Under the pieces are notes generated by a model. The model had not been told where the DNA came from. It worked only from the letters and a program-made list of their open reading frames with translations, and made no database searches. From NCBI GenBank assembly GCA_029216955.1, contig JANAVB010033216.1:11778198-11842197 (forward strand): a stretch of DNA of 64,000 nt, in the 5' to 3' direction. The translations under genes were made by a program, and so were the position numbers. This document shows positions 24,217-36,070 of the stretch, piece by piece (the first letter of the stretch is position 1; each line of letters starts with the position of its first letter). Source of the stretch: Iris pallida. Its lineage: Eukaryota > Streptophyta > Magnoliopsida > Asparagales > Iridaceae.

Positions 24217-26222
24217 GTAAACAAGCAAATAACAAGACAACAAGGAAGTCTAAAAAAAAACAACAACAACAACAAAAAAATAAAATAAAAACAACAAAAA
24301 TAATAATATTAATAACAGCCCCTACCCTACTATTCTTTCCCCAAAAAGTGTTTTTGTAACAGAGGCTCAGAGAGTGAGAGATGGGATCGGGAAAAGGGAG
24401 GAGAGTGATGAGCGAGAGAGAGAGAGAAGAAAACTGAGGTGAGAGGGAGAGGGTTTCGAGAGGAGCGGGAGAGAAGGTTCGGTGGAAGCGGCGGGGCCTT
24501 GATCGGCGGACGGCGAGCGGGGAGCGGCTCGCGCGGGTGGTCGGCGTCAGCTGAAGAGGGTCTCAGTCAGGGTGCGCGCTCGCCGGCACTGTCGAATCGG
24601 GGCGGCGCACGCGGAGGAATTGGGGATAAAGTCGCCGGAGGCTGGTTCGCCGGCGACGAAAGGGTGGAGAGGAGGAAGAGCGGTCGGACTATGGCGACGA
24701 GTCTCCGGCGGCATGGCGCGCGGACGGAGACGGATCTAGGCCGGCGGTCGGGCATGGTCTGCCGGCGAGTGGAAGCTAGGGCGAAGGTTTTCAGCGAGGC
24801 GAAGGGCGGCGGTCACGGCGTCGACGGAGGTAAGCTTAGGTTAGGGTTTTCTTTCTCTCCTCCTCTGTGTGGTGGCGACGGTGGCAGCGTGGGCTGCCGG
24901 TGGCTATGGTGTCATGGCCAGGGGAAGGGCCGATGGTGGTAGGGCGGTGGTTGTCGCGGTGACCGGGGCTGGTTGTGTTGGCGTGGCGTTGGGTTGTGTA
25001 TAGGAGATGGGTGTTAGGGGTTCTGGTTGCAACGGCAGTGGGGTGGTGTCGGGGCGAACCGCGGTGATGACGACGGGGTTGGGAAGATGACGACGGTCGG
25101 GGTGTTGCGCTGTGGCAGGGCTGGGAGTAATGGGGGTGGTGACGTCGTGGGTGATGTTGCTGGGTGCGGGTGCGCCCCGGTGGTGGCTGGCTGTGGATAC
25201 GGTGGTTTGTTGGCAGGGATTTTTGGTTGCGGTGTCGACCGTGGTGGTCGAAAATTAGGTGGGTGGTGGTGATGGTAGTTGTGGTTATGGCGGGGTGGCC
25301 GGGCTGTGGCGAGGCTAGTTGCTACGGTTTGAAAGGGACGGAGGAGACGGGTTGGGGTAGTGGTTAGGATTTGGTGTCGGGTTTGGGTTAGATTAGATTT
25401 AGGAATTTGATTATGTCGGGGGGTGTCCGACACGAAAAAGATGAAGCTGTATATGTAAATAAAATATGGAATAAGAATCTGGATGGACACTGACACGGTG
25501 GATGACACGTTTGTGGAGAAAATTGTGGATAAAAAATGTGGAGGAGTACCTGCCTATTTATAGGATGTGGGAATTCCCAATTTGGATAGGATTAGGAATA
25601 GATTTAAACCCAAAATAGATAATTCAATACTTAATTTAAATAATTCAATAGATCAAATCTCAAATCAAATCCAATTTAAATCAAATTAAATTTTAGTTTA
25701 AATCAAATTCTAATATGGATATCTATTTAAATAAATCCAAAAATCAAATCACGATTTAAATGGCCAAAATAACTTCCAAATATATTTTTCAAAATACCAA
25801 TAATAATAATTGCGAAAATAATAAATATTTTTAAATATCTTTTTGAATAATAAAATATTAATATTAATAAATCTCGAAAATTAAAATTTTATTTAAAATA
25901 GACCAGTAAATAATTACGATATATATGTATGCAAAAATATTCTTTACATAATTATGCTTTTCTAGTATACGAAAATATTATTTATTATTAATAACTTTTA
26001 CAAGTTAGAAATGATAGCAAAACTATTTATTATATTATTTGAAACTATAAAATAATAAATAAAATATTTTTCTAAAATATGTACGCTCGCACATATTCGC
26101 ACTCGTCGAGCAAAAATAATTTCGTGCGCGACGTAAAATACGACCACGCGACGTACAATACAAAATTTTAAATCGGTACAAATTTTAATAAAAAAATATA
26201 GTAGAAATTTAAGGGTTTTACA
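22154..26222 (-). repeat. Element C 5' LTR
   Basis: A near copy of 16968-21023 with the same order of AT-rich and GC-rich blocks. The GC-rich part is about 24440-25380. It ends GGGTTTTACA at 26222, followed by the TGAAT duplication. Confidence 0.92.
25554..25563 (-). promoter_or_regulatory. TATA box, element C 5' LTR (the active position)
   Basis: CTATAAATAG on the minus strand. As this is the 5' LTR it would drive the element's transcript. The motif GTGTCCGACAC follows about 120 nt downstream (25423-25433). Confidence 0.75.
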
Positions 26223-26227
26223 TGAAT

Positions 26228-28300
26228 ATGCCTTTTGACCTCGGTAATCAAACGTGTACTGTTGTACTGATACCCTTCATATCTGTGTTTGTTTTAATTT
26301 TTCTAGATAACCCAAGTGATGGCCGCTGCAATAATCTGGTGTCTGTAGGAAGCTTTGCCCCAAATGGATAAAAGTTCGACGAAGCCTCCGTTGACCGAGT
26401 TCGAATGGTAAGTCGTCTTGAACCAACGCCACACCTCAGTCGCAAGGTTACCCTATGAGAGGATGTGATTCGCTGTTTCAGTCTGGTGCTCAGTGCAACA
26501 ATGGAAAACTGACACTTATTTGAAGCCGATGGTGGCGAGGACGTTGTCGGTAGGAAGTTTCAGGTGGAATGCTCTCCATAACAAAATGGACCACTTCTTA
26601 GGGATGCAAGACTGTCAGAAGAGAGCAATGATGGGGGATGTCAGACCGGGCTCGTGAGCCATACGCCAAGACGATGCAAGGGAAAATAAACCGTTATTAG
26701 TTAGAGTCCATTGGAAGGAGTCAGGGTCCAACTAATCCACCACTCCGGAAGCGGCTAAAGCTTCCGTAGCCGCCTCGTCGAGACACGCCCGTGCCCGTCT
26801 CCAGCTCTAATCCCCGTCAGTATCCCACAGGTCCTTAATAGAGCTGAAAGTGGGGACGCCCGGGGATGGGAGAAGAAGGTCGTCCTCCAACTACCGCTCG
26901 AATATGAGAGAAGACTCGCCTGATCCCAGCCGAAGACGAATCAGGGGTTCGGCTAGCCTCCAACCGTTAAGGATGCGATGCCAAAAAGCCAAGGATCTGC
27001 TATTAATGGTGGCTACTGAAGGATGAGAATGCCTGAAATACCTAGCCTTCATGAAGCGAGACCAAATGGTAGGATTCGTCCCATGTTTCCATCACATCTT
27101 CATCGAACAGGCATCGACAATGTGCGCCAATCTGCCGAACCCTAGGCCCCCCTCGGATGTGGGGCGAGCCATAGAGTCCCAGCTGGCCCAATAACGCTTA
27201 TCCTTATCATCGCAATATCCCCAGAAGAAGTTGGCGAAGAGTTTTTCTAAGTTGGAGAGGACCTTCTTACGGGGGGAGCAGGCGGCCAAGGTATAAATCA
27301 GAATAGAGGAAAGAACGTGCATGATGAGAATTGCCTTCCCACTAGGAGAGAGGATTGTATTGTGCCAACCCTTAACCTTCTTTCGAATTTTACCCAGAAG
27401 ATTGTCGAAAAGTCCTGAATTGGCTCTATCGTACACCAGCGGACACCCTAAGTAGGATAGAGGGGGACATGAAACAGAGAAGGATGTGATGTTAGTTAAC
27501 AGAGCAGTATGGTCCCTTTTGGCTGAGTGGTGAACATAGATGACACATTTGTTGGTATTGATACGCTGACCGGAGCATCGGGTGTATCTCTGTAACGTGT
27601 TGTTAACCACCTCAATGGACCTGACATCACCTGAAGAGAAGATAAGGATGTCGTTGGCGTAGGTGAGGTGGGTGATGATCGGGCAATCGCTCGTAGTGTG
27701 GTAGTGATAGAAACATGGGGTGTTGGCTATGTGGTTGAGATTCCTGCTCAGAGCTATGGTAACAATGATGAAGATGGTGGACGAAATTGGATCTTCTTGT
27801 CTGACACCGCGTGTCGATTTGAAGAAGCCTTCAGCTTAACCGTTGACGACGGTGGAGAACTACGTGTTACTGATCGATCTCTAGACGATGTCGATCTAAT
27901 CTCTGAGAAGCCGAAAGCCCTGAACACCCAGATCATGAATTGTCAATCAAGCCTATCATAAGCCTTCTCCATGTCCAATTTGATGGCAATATTATTGCCT
28001 CTAGCCAAAACTTTATGTAGCTGATCATTTCTTGTGCCAGCAAGATGTTGTCTAAGATGTTGCGGTCGCGGACGAAACCACTTTGCTCTTTGGATATAAT
28101 TTTGGGGAGTAAACCAGACATGCGGTTAGCTATAATCTTGGAGATAAATTTGTTAGTGAAATTGCACATACTCAGAGGGCGAAAATCTTTGAAAGTCTTC
28201 GGATTGTTTTTCTTGGGGTTCAGAATTAGGTTGGCACTAGATATCGATTTAGGGTACGTAAATCCTTGAAAGAAAGCGAGCACCGCCTCATGGATGTCTG
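26228..28300 (-). pseudogene. LINE reverse transcriptase and zf-RVT tail
   Basis: Frames at 27933-28283 and 27092-27610 belong to one RT. The first contains DFRPLSMCNFTNKFISKIIANR and EQSGFVRDRNI, the RT finger region of plant L1 elements. The second contains LSYLGCPL and ILSPSGKAILI, typical of the region after the palm. Between them the catalytic box reads YAND (27650-27661) rather than the usual F/YADD, so the second active-site Asp position is Asn. After 27092 the sequence runs, with breaks, through FWGYCDDKDKRYWASWDS-like text to a Cys/His-rich zf-RVT region near 26480. Frameshifts and the lost Asp make it inactive. Confidence 0.8.
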
Positions 28301-28644
28301 TCTTGATGATGTTCCAGCAGGATCTGAAGAAGACCCTAGTGAAGTCGTCCGGGCCTGGGGTTCTATGCTCGTTCAGCGGCCAGACGACGTCTTTAACCTT
28401 GAATTTGGAAGGCTAGAGCTGCAGCAGGATGTTGTCGTCGTCCTCGATCAAGCGAGGGATGGCTACTAATAGTGCCTCATCCTTGTATATGATCTCTTTG
28501 GTAAACAACTTGGAGTAAAAGGAAGAGGCAGCCGTCTGAATCTCCTATTGGTATTTGAGAGTGTTGCTGCATTCGTCAATAATCTGATGGAGAATGAGCT
28601 GTTGCCTGCGGCTCTTGACGCAAGAATGAAAGTAGTTTGTGTTC

Positions 28645-29700
28645 TTATCGCCCTCGATGTCCCAGGACAGCCTTGCTTTTTTGTTTCCAGAATTCTTCCT
28701 CAACTTCGAGGCGATACTTTAGAAGCATTCTGGTGAGGTTGAGGGAAGCCCGAGCCGCAACAGAGCCATTGCGGGCATACAAAAACTTTGTGCAAGAAAC
28801 GTCGTCTTCAGCAGATCGAACAGCCTGAATGATGTCGTCAAAAGCTTCCTTGCTCCATCGAGCAAGCACTTTTCGAGTGCCTTTCAGTTTGGCGGCCACG
28901 CGGTGTAAAGGGTCGGGGGCGTCGTGATCGCTACAAGCTGTCAAAACAGTATCCCTGTATTTTGGGTGGTGGGTCCATAAAGCAAGGAAGCAAAAACTAT
29001 TCTTGGGTTGGCTGGTCTTTCTACTGACCTCGATAAGGAGTGGGGAGTGGTCCGACTCGGTAGAATTGAGGTGCGTGATTCTGGTGTTGAGCTCAAGGTT
29101 CGCCCAATGCAAGTTAATGAGGGCACGGTCAAGACGGAAGTATTGGCGACGAGCACCTTCTTGCATGTTGCACCAAGTGAAAGCACTACCGGAGAACTGA
29201 AGAGGGGACAAGTGAGCATCAAAAATGAAGTTGGCGAAGTAGTTCATCGCTGACGAAGGAGGTGGCCGGCCTCCTGACTTCTCCTCCCTGTAAGTGATAA
29301 TATTGAAATCCCCAACGCAGAGCCAAGGAAGGTTGATATATTTATGGTGGTGACCGATCAGGGATTCCCAAGGCTGTTTACGTTCGATAATATCGCAACT
29401 ACCATGAGCACCAGATAAGAGAGACCGTGTATGAAGAAAGTGGTGTTCCATCCAACACGTCATCACCTGCCTCAAGTCTGCAATAATGTCGTACCTCACG
29501 TCCACGACAAAGAGGATCTAGATGTCATGGAAGCCAGCGATGGCAAAAGGAAATCCCAACTACTGCTGAATGGACTTGAGTTTCTTTTGAGGAAGTTTGG
29601 GTTCGATGATAACCAAAATGTCAATTATGTGGAGTTTATTGAGACTTCTTATTCTTCTCATAGTAAGTTTGTTGTCGAGATCCCAGATGTTCCAAGATAA
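28645..29700 (-). pseudogene. LINE APE-type endonuclease
   Basis: The fold begins near 29695 with LSWNIWDLDNK, the SWN motif of plant LINE endonucleases. It passes ILVIIEPK (catalytic Glu), then in the main frame (28645-29505, 286 aa) WLCVGDFNIITYREEKSGG (GDFN motif) and ESDHSPLLIEVS (SDH motif). All these active-site blocks are visible. The enzyme would nick target DNA to prime reverse transcription. At least two stops break the N-terminal part from the main frame. The C-terminal 90 residues form the linker to RT. Confidence 0.82.
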
Positions 29701-31110
29701 AATGTTATGCTTTGGAGTATTGGGAGAGGGGAGTGTTAGTGAGTTTAGCGGCAGATCGAGTGATCATGGGCGTAAACTCTTTGGGCGTCGATTGTGGCAT
29801 TTCTTTTTTTGGAGCCTATCGGGTCGCTCACCTCTAGACTTTTTTCCGTGATATAGTCATCTGCAGAAAGGGAGTCGGCAATAGGGTAAAGGTAAACCTC
29901 TCCTTCTATCTCTGCCAAAGCACCGAAGTAGTTACTCGAACTAGCGAAACCGGCGTCTAACGCTTGCTGCAGCCTGGCTACTGATTTTAGACTGATGTTG
30001 GACAATATTTTGGCGTAGATGTCGACCTTAGTGGAGGGGTCTGGATGAATTTCCAGATTGGAAGGATGAATATTGCTGATGTCTGGGGATTCTCTCTCAG
30101 TAGAGGATTGCTGCCAAACGGTGTGGTCTGGCAGTCCGCCACTGTGACTTCGAAGTGTGTTTTGAGGGACACATTTGTCGTCTGAAGGCTCCTGCTAGTT
30201 AACGGCCCACTCTTTGATGACCCCGGAGCTGTTCGGATCCTCAACCCCTTTGGAAGACAGCACCATCGCTGTCTCCATAAGAGCGTTAGCCTCCATTTTC
30301 GGAACACTGCTGATCGCAGAGGACTCATCGGAGATATCTGCCCCTAGACTGACCCCATCAAGGCCCGAAGATAAGGTGTCAAATTTATAGAAAAGGTTAA
30401 TTCCTGGTGTTTTGGAGGGTACCGGAGCACTTTTCTGGGATTGTGCTTGCCCGTGAGAGTTTCCCGTACTAGCATCAAAACAAAGATGGGAGTTAGATAA
30501 TGAAGGAGCCGTGGGTTTTGACTTTGTCTTCTCAAGTGGAAAGGGCCTTCCTTGTGATTCACTTTCTTCTTCAGCTCCGGGTGGGCTCTAAAGCAGACAT
30601 CGGTGGTGTGCCCTCTCATGTGACAGTGCTTGCAGAAGATAATATTATTATCATATAAAATTTGTTGAGTGTGCATCTTCCTGCCAAGAGAGATCTGAAT
30701 CGAGTCGGGGAGGTCCTTCATAGATCTAGCTCCATGCATATTTTAGCATAATTGATTTTGGACATGTTGTGAGGTTCATCAGCCATCGCCACGAAAGTCC
30801 CAAAGGAGTTGGCGGTCCTCTTCATCGTCGCTGGGACTAAGCATAAGAGCGGTGGGTTAGGAAGGGTGATCCAGGCAGAAACGATTGTCGATTCTTCTGT
30901 CGTGTTGAAATCTGGGGTCCACTTAATAATTTTTATGTGGTCAGAGTCGATCCTACCAGTGCCTCTAGTCTAGACATTTTGGTGATCAGCCTCATAAGAT
31001 AGGTGTAAAAGGATGTGCATGGGGTCCATCGGAGCCACCCTGTATTAAGAGGAGAGGACCTAACTGGTGACAACCTCTTGGACACACGGAAGCTTCGAAA
31101 TCCCATAGAG
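29700..31110 (-). pseudogene. LINE gag-like domain (DUF4283 type) with zinc knuckle
   Basis: The region around 31000-30760 reads IIKWTPDFNTTEESTIVSAW in one frame, typical of the DUF4283 domain at the start of plant LINE proteins. An open frame at 30344-30739 follows with KDLPDSIQISL and the knuckle CKHCHMRGHTTDVC (CCHC). From 30340 to 29700 the linker is frame-broken and poorly conserved. The domain binds the element RNA. It is separated from the LINE 5' region by copia D. Confidence 0.7.
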
Positions 31111-31115
31111 AATAG
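31111..31115. repeat. Target-site duplication AATAG, left copy (copia D)
   Basis: AATAG precedes the LTR at 31116 and recurs at 37794-37798 after the other LTR. Confidence 0.93.
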
Positions 31116-32015
31116 TGTTAGTCCCGGGGCTTAATCAAAGATGGTAGACTCAATGTCGAGATCAGAGGTTCAACAAACGTTCACCTTCTGATTATTCTCG
31201 AGATCCAAGAGGAACACTATAATATAAATCTGATTACAAAAGCAACAATAATCAGAAAGTAAATCTCACATTCTTCCTCGCAATCGCAGTTGCTGACGAA
31301 CAGAACTGAGTTTAGAAAATAAATCTCACATTCTTCCTTGCAATCGCAGTTACAGACGGACAGAACTGAGTTACAACATAGATGAAGGAGAAGAAAGAAG
31401 AAAGAAGAAGAGGAAAGGTTCTTGCTGGGGTGATTAAGATCACCGTTGCTCAAAGCAAGATTTGCCCCAACACGATCTGCTTCCAGGAACCAGCAAGTTC
31501 ACGAAGAACTTCTGGAACGCTCGTAAGTCAATATTTGAGACTTGAACGGGCTTCCTGGACTTTACAGACTCCCTTAACTCTCTTCTTGGTGCATATTTCA
31601 AAGGAGGCCAAGGGGCTCTATTTATAGAGTGGAGTTGAGAGTTCACCTCTTCTCCTATCCGATGTGGGACTAAAATACCAATACTCAAAAATAGAGTTTG
31701 ATATTTTATATCATCCCACAATCAGCATAGAAGTGTGCCAATCCACGCCTACCCCCCGAACACTCCCGTGCATGCACGAGACAATCCTGGAGTCCGCGTC
31801 CGAGTCCGAGTCCGCACAACAAAAATCAACTTGCATCCTTGTTGGATTTAATCCTTTTTCCTTCTAGGAAAATACTCCCACATGGCACAAACTTGTGCCC
31901 CACTACACCTCATGTGCACACCTCAACACAAGCAATGCATTATATTGAGATACTCACCATTTGGTGTAGCCGATGTGGGACTATCTTTTCTAGTCCAAAG
32001 GCAAAAACACCAACA
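31116..32015 (-). repeat. Copia D 3' LTR
   Basis: It is 900 bp long. A TATA box CTATAAATAG is at 31617-31626 (minus). It contains a near-perfect internal duplication around 31257-31375 (CTCACATTCTTCCT repeated). Compared with the other LTR it has about 48 extra bases near 31508-31557. Confidence 0.92.
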
Positions 32016-32030
32016 ATCCCCTACATATCT
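32016..32030 (-). promoter_or_regulatory. Copia D polypurine tract
   Basis: The minus strand reads ATATGTAGGGGAT immediately before the LTR, a short purine tract as in many copia elements. Confidence 0.65.
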
Positions 32031-32366
32031 CAATATATGGGTTGAGCGTTCCCCACAGTGACTGCCCATCATGCATTAGGAGAGATGTCGCTACGACTTG
32101 AATCTTCCCGCATAGGTTAAATAACAGCTTGATACAAGAATGGACTAAGCCTTGAATTCTGCACCATAACTGTAATTCTTCCTACTCACATAATGACATC
32201 AACTGTGCTTCTGGCTGTACATTGAAGGCCTTGTGCCAGCCCGGTTTTAGTGTATAATTTTTGGGCGTCTACAAGTTTACCCTCAAGAGACGGCCTGATA
32301 TCTCTGTCCATACACTATAGGTGAGTTCTTTATAAAGAGTCATGGCATGAAGTATTGTGCTTCTTT
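32031..32366 (-). other. Copia D 3' untranslated sequence
   Basis: Non-coding sequence between the tandem repeats and the polypurine tract. I see no open frame or known motif. Confidence 0.55.
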
Positions 32367-32800
32367 GCGGTGCTACGCCGCTATGACATAGCTTAAAGCC
32401 GAGGATTTACCCACCTGGGTACCTCATCGTAGTGTCATACTACTGTAGCATGAGGTCACAGGCCTCTTTGTAGTGCCAAACTACCCAACATAAAGCCTTG
32501 CGCTTTCGTGCGGTGTTACGCCGCTATGACATGGCTCGCAAAGCCGAGGCTTTACCCTACCTGGTACCTCTTCGTGGTGTCATGCCACTGTAACATGAGG
32601 ACATCATCCTCTTTGTAGTGCAGTCTACCTCTCTTTATTACGATTATCATACAGCATTAGGCTACCTGCCTATTTGCGGTGCTACTCCGCTGTGACTTGG
32701 CTTGCAAAGCCGAGGCATTACCCTTACCTGGGAACCTCATGGTGGAGTCACCCCACTGTAGCATGGAGTTACACTCCTTGTAGTGTTGCGCTACCGTGCT
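32367..32800 (-). repeat. Three tandem hairpin-rich repeats in copia D 3' region
   Basis: Three diverged copies start at 32367, 32510 and 32676 (units of about 125-165 bp). Each has GCGGTGYTACKCCGC near its start, a block around AAAGCCGAGG, a TACCTGG/ACCTC block and CTTTGTAGTG or CCTTGTAGTG near its end. Several pieces are self-complementary, for example GGCTTGCAAAGCC in copy 3 and GTGGTGTCATGCCAC in copy 2. No open frame spans them. They lie between pol and the 3' LTR. Confidence 0.75.
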
Positions 32801-33072
32801 TCCTGTAAAGCACTCCAGGTATTCACTCTGCCTGAGAACTCATTAAGGCATTTAAGCCAACCTTCCCACAGGATCCGTTTTTCGCAGAAAACAACAGTAG
32901 ACAACAGTGGTTGTAGGTCCGTAACCTCTCCATGTCATATAGGACAAGTACCCACCGTTCCTGATATTCTTCTGGTTAATAGTCCTCTCTTGAACCAAAA
33001 GCTAGATGCCTAGTAGATTTCTCTTTGAACTAATAGCATAAAACTTTATGGTAGGAATGTAATAACACAATA
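32801..33072 (-). other. Copia D sequence just after pol
   Basis: Non-coding spacer between the RNase H end and the tandem repeats. Nothing else is recognised. Confidence 0.5.
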
Positions 33073-35099
33073 TCAGAATGCCTTCAAGCCCATTTTATAA
33101 GCTGTGTCATCGACCAGCTGGCGCTTGAGGCCTTTGGTGAACGGATCCGTCAGGTTCTTCTGACTCCGAACATCAATCACTGCAATAACACCTCTCTTGA
33201 TGAGATCGTTCATTGCCCTGTGCTTCAACCGCACAGTTCTCTTCTTTCCGTTGAAGAGATCATTCGATGCCACCGCTGTAGTCGCCTGGTTGTCGCAGTA
33301 TATCAAAATTGTCGGTATCTGTGCCCCAACCACTGGAAGATCATACATGAGCTCCCGAAGCCACTCTGCTTCATCTGCTGCGGTATCAAGTGTAAAGAAC
33401 TCAGATTCCATAGATGATCGCGAGAGCATAGTCTGCTTTTTCGACTTCCATGATATAGCAGCTCCACCCATTGTGAATATGAATCCACCTGTGGACCTCT
33501 CGCTCTCTAATTCTGAGCACCAACTGGCATCATTGAAGCCTTCCACTACCGGCGAATCTTCGCTGTAGTGCAGTGCATATGTCTGAGTCTTATTGAGATA
33601 TCTCAAAACCCGTTTCACAGCTTTCCAGTACTCAATGCCTGGGTTGCTCGTGAAACGACTCAGCATTCCCACAGCGAAAGCTATGTCAGGCCTTGTGGCA
33701 GTAGTAGCATACATCAAACTCCCGATTACGCTTGCATACTCCAGCTGCCTGACGCTTTCCCTTGAATTAGGCTTCAGTTTCAGATCACATTTGTACGGCG
33801 TATCGATCCCTGGAAGATCCTGATACCCGTAACGAGTGATCATCTTCTCAACATAATGAGACTGTGACAGCGCTAGTCCAGTGTCTGTCCGGATGATCTT
33901 GAGTCCCAAGATAACATCAGCATTCCCCAAGTCCTTCATACTGAACTTCGTCGAGAGGAACTTCTTTGTCTTCATGACACAGCTTATATCCGTACCTAGG
34001 ATTAGCATGTCGTCCACGTATAGACAAACGATGACTCCTCTTCCGTCAGCAAACTTCGTATAGACACACTTGTATGTTTTACTGACCCTGTAGCCATTTG
34101 ACCTTATGACTTGTCAAACTTCTTATGCCACATTTTGGGAGCTTGCTTTAAACCGTACAGAGATTTCACCAACTTGTAAACTTTGTCTTCAAGATCTTTG
34201 ATGACAAACCCTTCTGGTTGTTGTATGTAGATCTCTTCGGTCAGCTCGTAATTCAGGAATGCCGTTTTCACATCCATCTGATATATCATCATCTTATGTA
34301 TCGCTGCGAGAGCAATCAACATTCTGATGGTGGTCATCCAGGTTACTGAAGCACACGTGTCAAAGTAGTCGATCCCCTACTTCTGAGAAAACCCCTTGGC
34401 AACCAACCTGGCCTTGAACTTGTCGATAGTTTCATCTGCTTTCATCTTCTTTTTGAAGATCCATTTACATCCGATGGGCTTTTCTCCTTCAGGTAGATCT
34501 ACCAACACCCATGTGTTATTGGAGGTGATAGAGTCAAACTCGTCATTCACTGCCTCCTTCCAGAAGATAGCATCTCTGGTCTTCATCGCCTCATCATAGG
34601 TAAGCGGATCTGCTTCCACATGATAGGTGATAAAGTCATCTCCGAAGTCTTTCGGTCTCCTCGCTCGCTTAGCTGACGGCTCTGCGAGTTCTGGTACAAG
34701 AGTTGTTTTATTAACAACAGCTTCTTCTTGGACTACTGGCTCATATGAGATTTCAGTCTCATTTGCACCTACATCATTTTCCGGAATGTTCGAAAGAATA
34801 ATATTTTTGTCTTTTGCAAACTTGTCTTCAAAGTATTCAGCATCGCGAGATTCGATGATATGATTTGACTCAATATCAAGAAATCTCCGAGCATCACTCT
34901 TCTCGGCATACCCCAAGAAGATCGCCTTCGTAGTCCTTGTCCCTAGCTTCTGAATCTTCAGATCTGGGAGTTTCATATACGCCAGATACCCCCACACTCG
35001 AATGACATTCAAGTTTGGTCTGACTTTGAACCAGAATTCATGAGGAGTTACGTCCGAAGTTGCATGTGGCACTCTATTTAGAATAAAAGTGGTCGTCAA
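33073..35099 (-). pseudogene. Copia D integrase end, reverse transcriptase and RNase H
   Basis: The frame 34377-35099 (240 aa) starts in the integrase C-terminus (HEFWFKVRPNL, KAIFLGYAEKSDARR) and runs into RT (NNTWVLVDLPEGEKPIGCKW). 34104-34337 continues with MDVKTAFLNYELTEEIYIQQ and LYGLKQAPKMWHKKFD. 33073-34017 (314 aa) starts at the catalytic YVDD box (LYVDDMLILG, about 34000-34030). It continues through RPDIAFAVGMLSRF and RNase H with GFNDASWCSE, SRSSMESEF and IYCDNQATTAVASND, ending ADP-like LTDPFTKGL. The RT catalytic box is intact, but two breaks separate the frames. No rescue is implied. Confidence 0.88.
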
Positions 35100-36060
35100 T
35101 GCAGCTTCTCCCCATTAGCATTGAGGAAGACCCGTAGTTAGCAGCATTGAGTTCATCATTTCTGTCAACGTTCTGTTCTTCCTCTCCGCTATCCTGTTAG
35201 ATTGAGGAGAATACGGAGCAGTAGTCTCATTGATGATTCCATGTTCTTTACAGAACGATGCGAATTCATGAGACCTATACTCTACATCTCGATCACTTCT
35301 GAGTAGTTGTAGATCGGTTTAACGTTCAGCTTCATCCCTGAAGTCTCTGAACTACTCGAATGCTGCATCCTTCTACTTGAGAAGTCATGCGAACGTGCAC
35401 TTCGAAAAATACTTCAAATCGGCCTCTGTGGAGAATTGATAAAAGTCACAGATATCTGAGTGTACTAACTCCAGATGATCAGTAATTTAGTTTAATCGTC
35501 TGAGCAGCTTCCCAACAGTCTTGTATCTACACAAACCTTAAACTCCTCCACCTCCTTACCCCCACATTTCGAAGATAAGGTTCCGGTAGGACAGCTTGAG
35601 TCTGCTTCTGTCATAGAACAACTCTCAGTCCACTCAATGAAGTAACTTCATCGCCATCAGCAGAAGTTCAAACATTCCTTCAGCACCGAACATCTTTTCG
35701 AAGCATGTTCCTCGTCAGAAAATTACCATCTGGCTAGTACGAATGTCCATCTTTCAAGTCTGTATCAGATAACAGACTTTCTGAGATCAGATTGCCAAAA
35801 AATCTCTGGTACGTGCAACACGCATTCCAGTGTCTTTGTCGGTGGTTAATAACCACTGTCTCGATCTTCAGAACTTCTGCTAGATATATGTTCGCCATCG
35901 AGACCTTCGTCATAACATGGCTCGTCCTTGGTGAATAGCTCCTTTGAGAGCACACGTGGTCAGATGCACTAGTGTCAGACCACTAGTCAGCTACCACGCT
36001 AGATAACTCAACCTGTGCAACAATAGCAACCAAGTTAAGTAATCAAAATAACCAAGTTTA
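35100..36060 (-). pseudogene. Copia D protease and integrase core, heavily decayed
   Basis: This is the expected place of protease and the integrase zinc finger and DDE core. Only short pieces are readable. SDHVCSQRSY near 35950 resembles the sequence after the copia protease active site. Text near 35250 corresponds to integrase around the RSDRDVEYRS block, with SIVLLRILLN-like decay. Many stops and frameshifts are present. Confidence 0.55.
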
Positions 36061-36070
36061 TCTATACCTG

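Larger units (their letters stand above)
16968..26222 (-). mobile_element. Element C: complete non-coding gypsy derivative with giant LTRs
   Basis: Two direct LTRs of about 4.06 kb (16968-21023 and 22154-26222) flank an interior of only 1,130 bp. The element has a perfect 5-bp target duplication, a polypurine tract beside the left LTR and the conserved gypsy leader beside the right LTR, which fixes minus orientation. No gag or pol sequence is recognisable, so movement would need proteins from a related element. The LTR ends resemble those of E and F. By eye the LTRs differ only by scattered substitutions and small indels, suggesting a fairly young insertion. Confidence 0.93.

Noticed and set aside
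24439..24942. 167-codon Gly/Arg-rich frame in element C
   Set aside because: Antisense to the LTR transcript, low complexity, and the equivalent in the other LTR (19291-19732) is split into two overlapping frames.
32367..32800. CRISPR-like array
   Set aside because: Three diverged, directly adjacent long units without spacers, in a plant retrotransposon.
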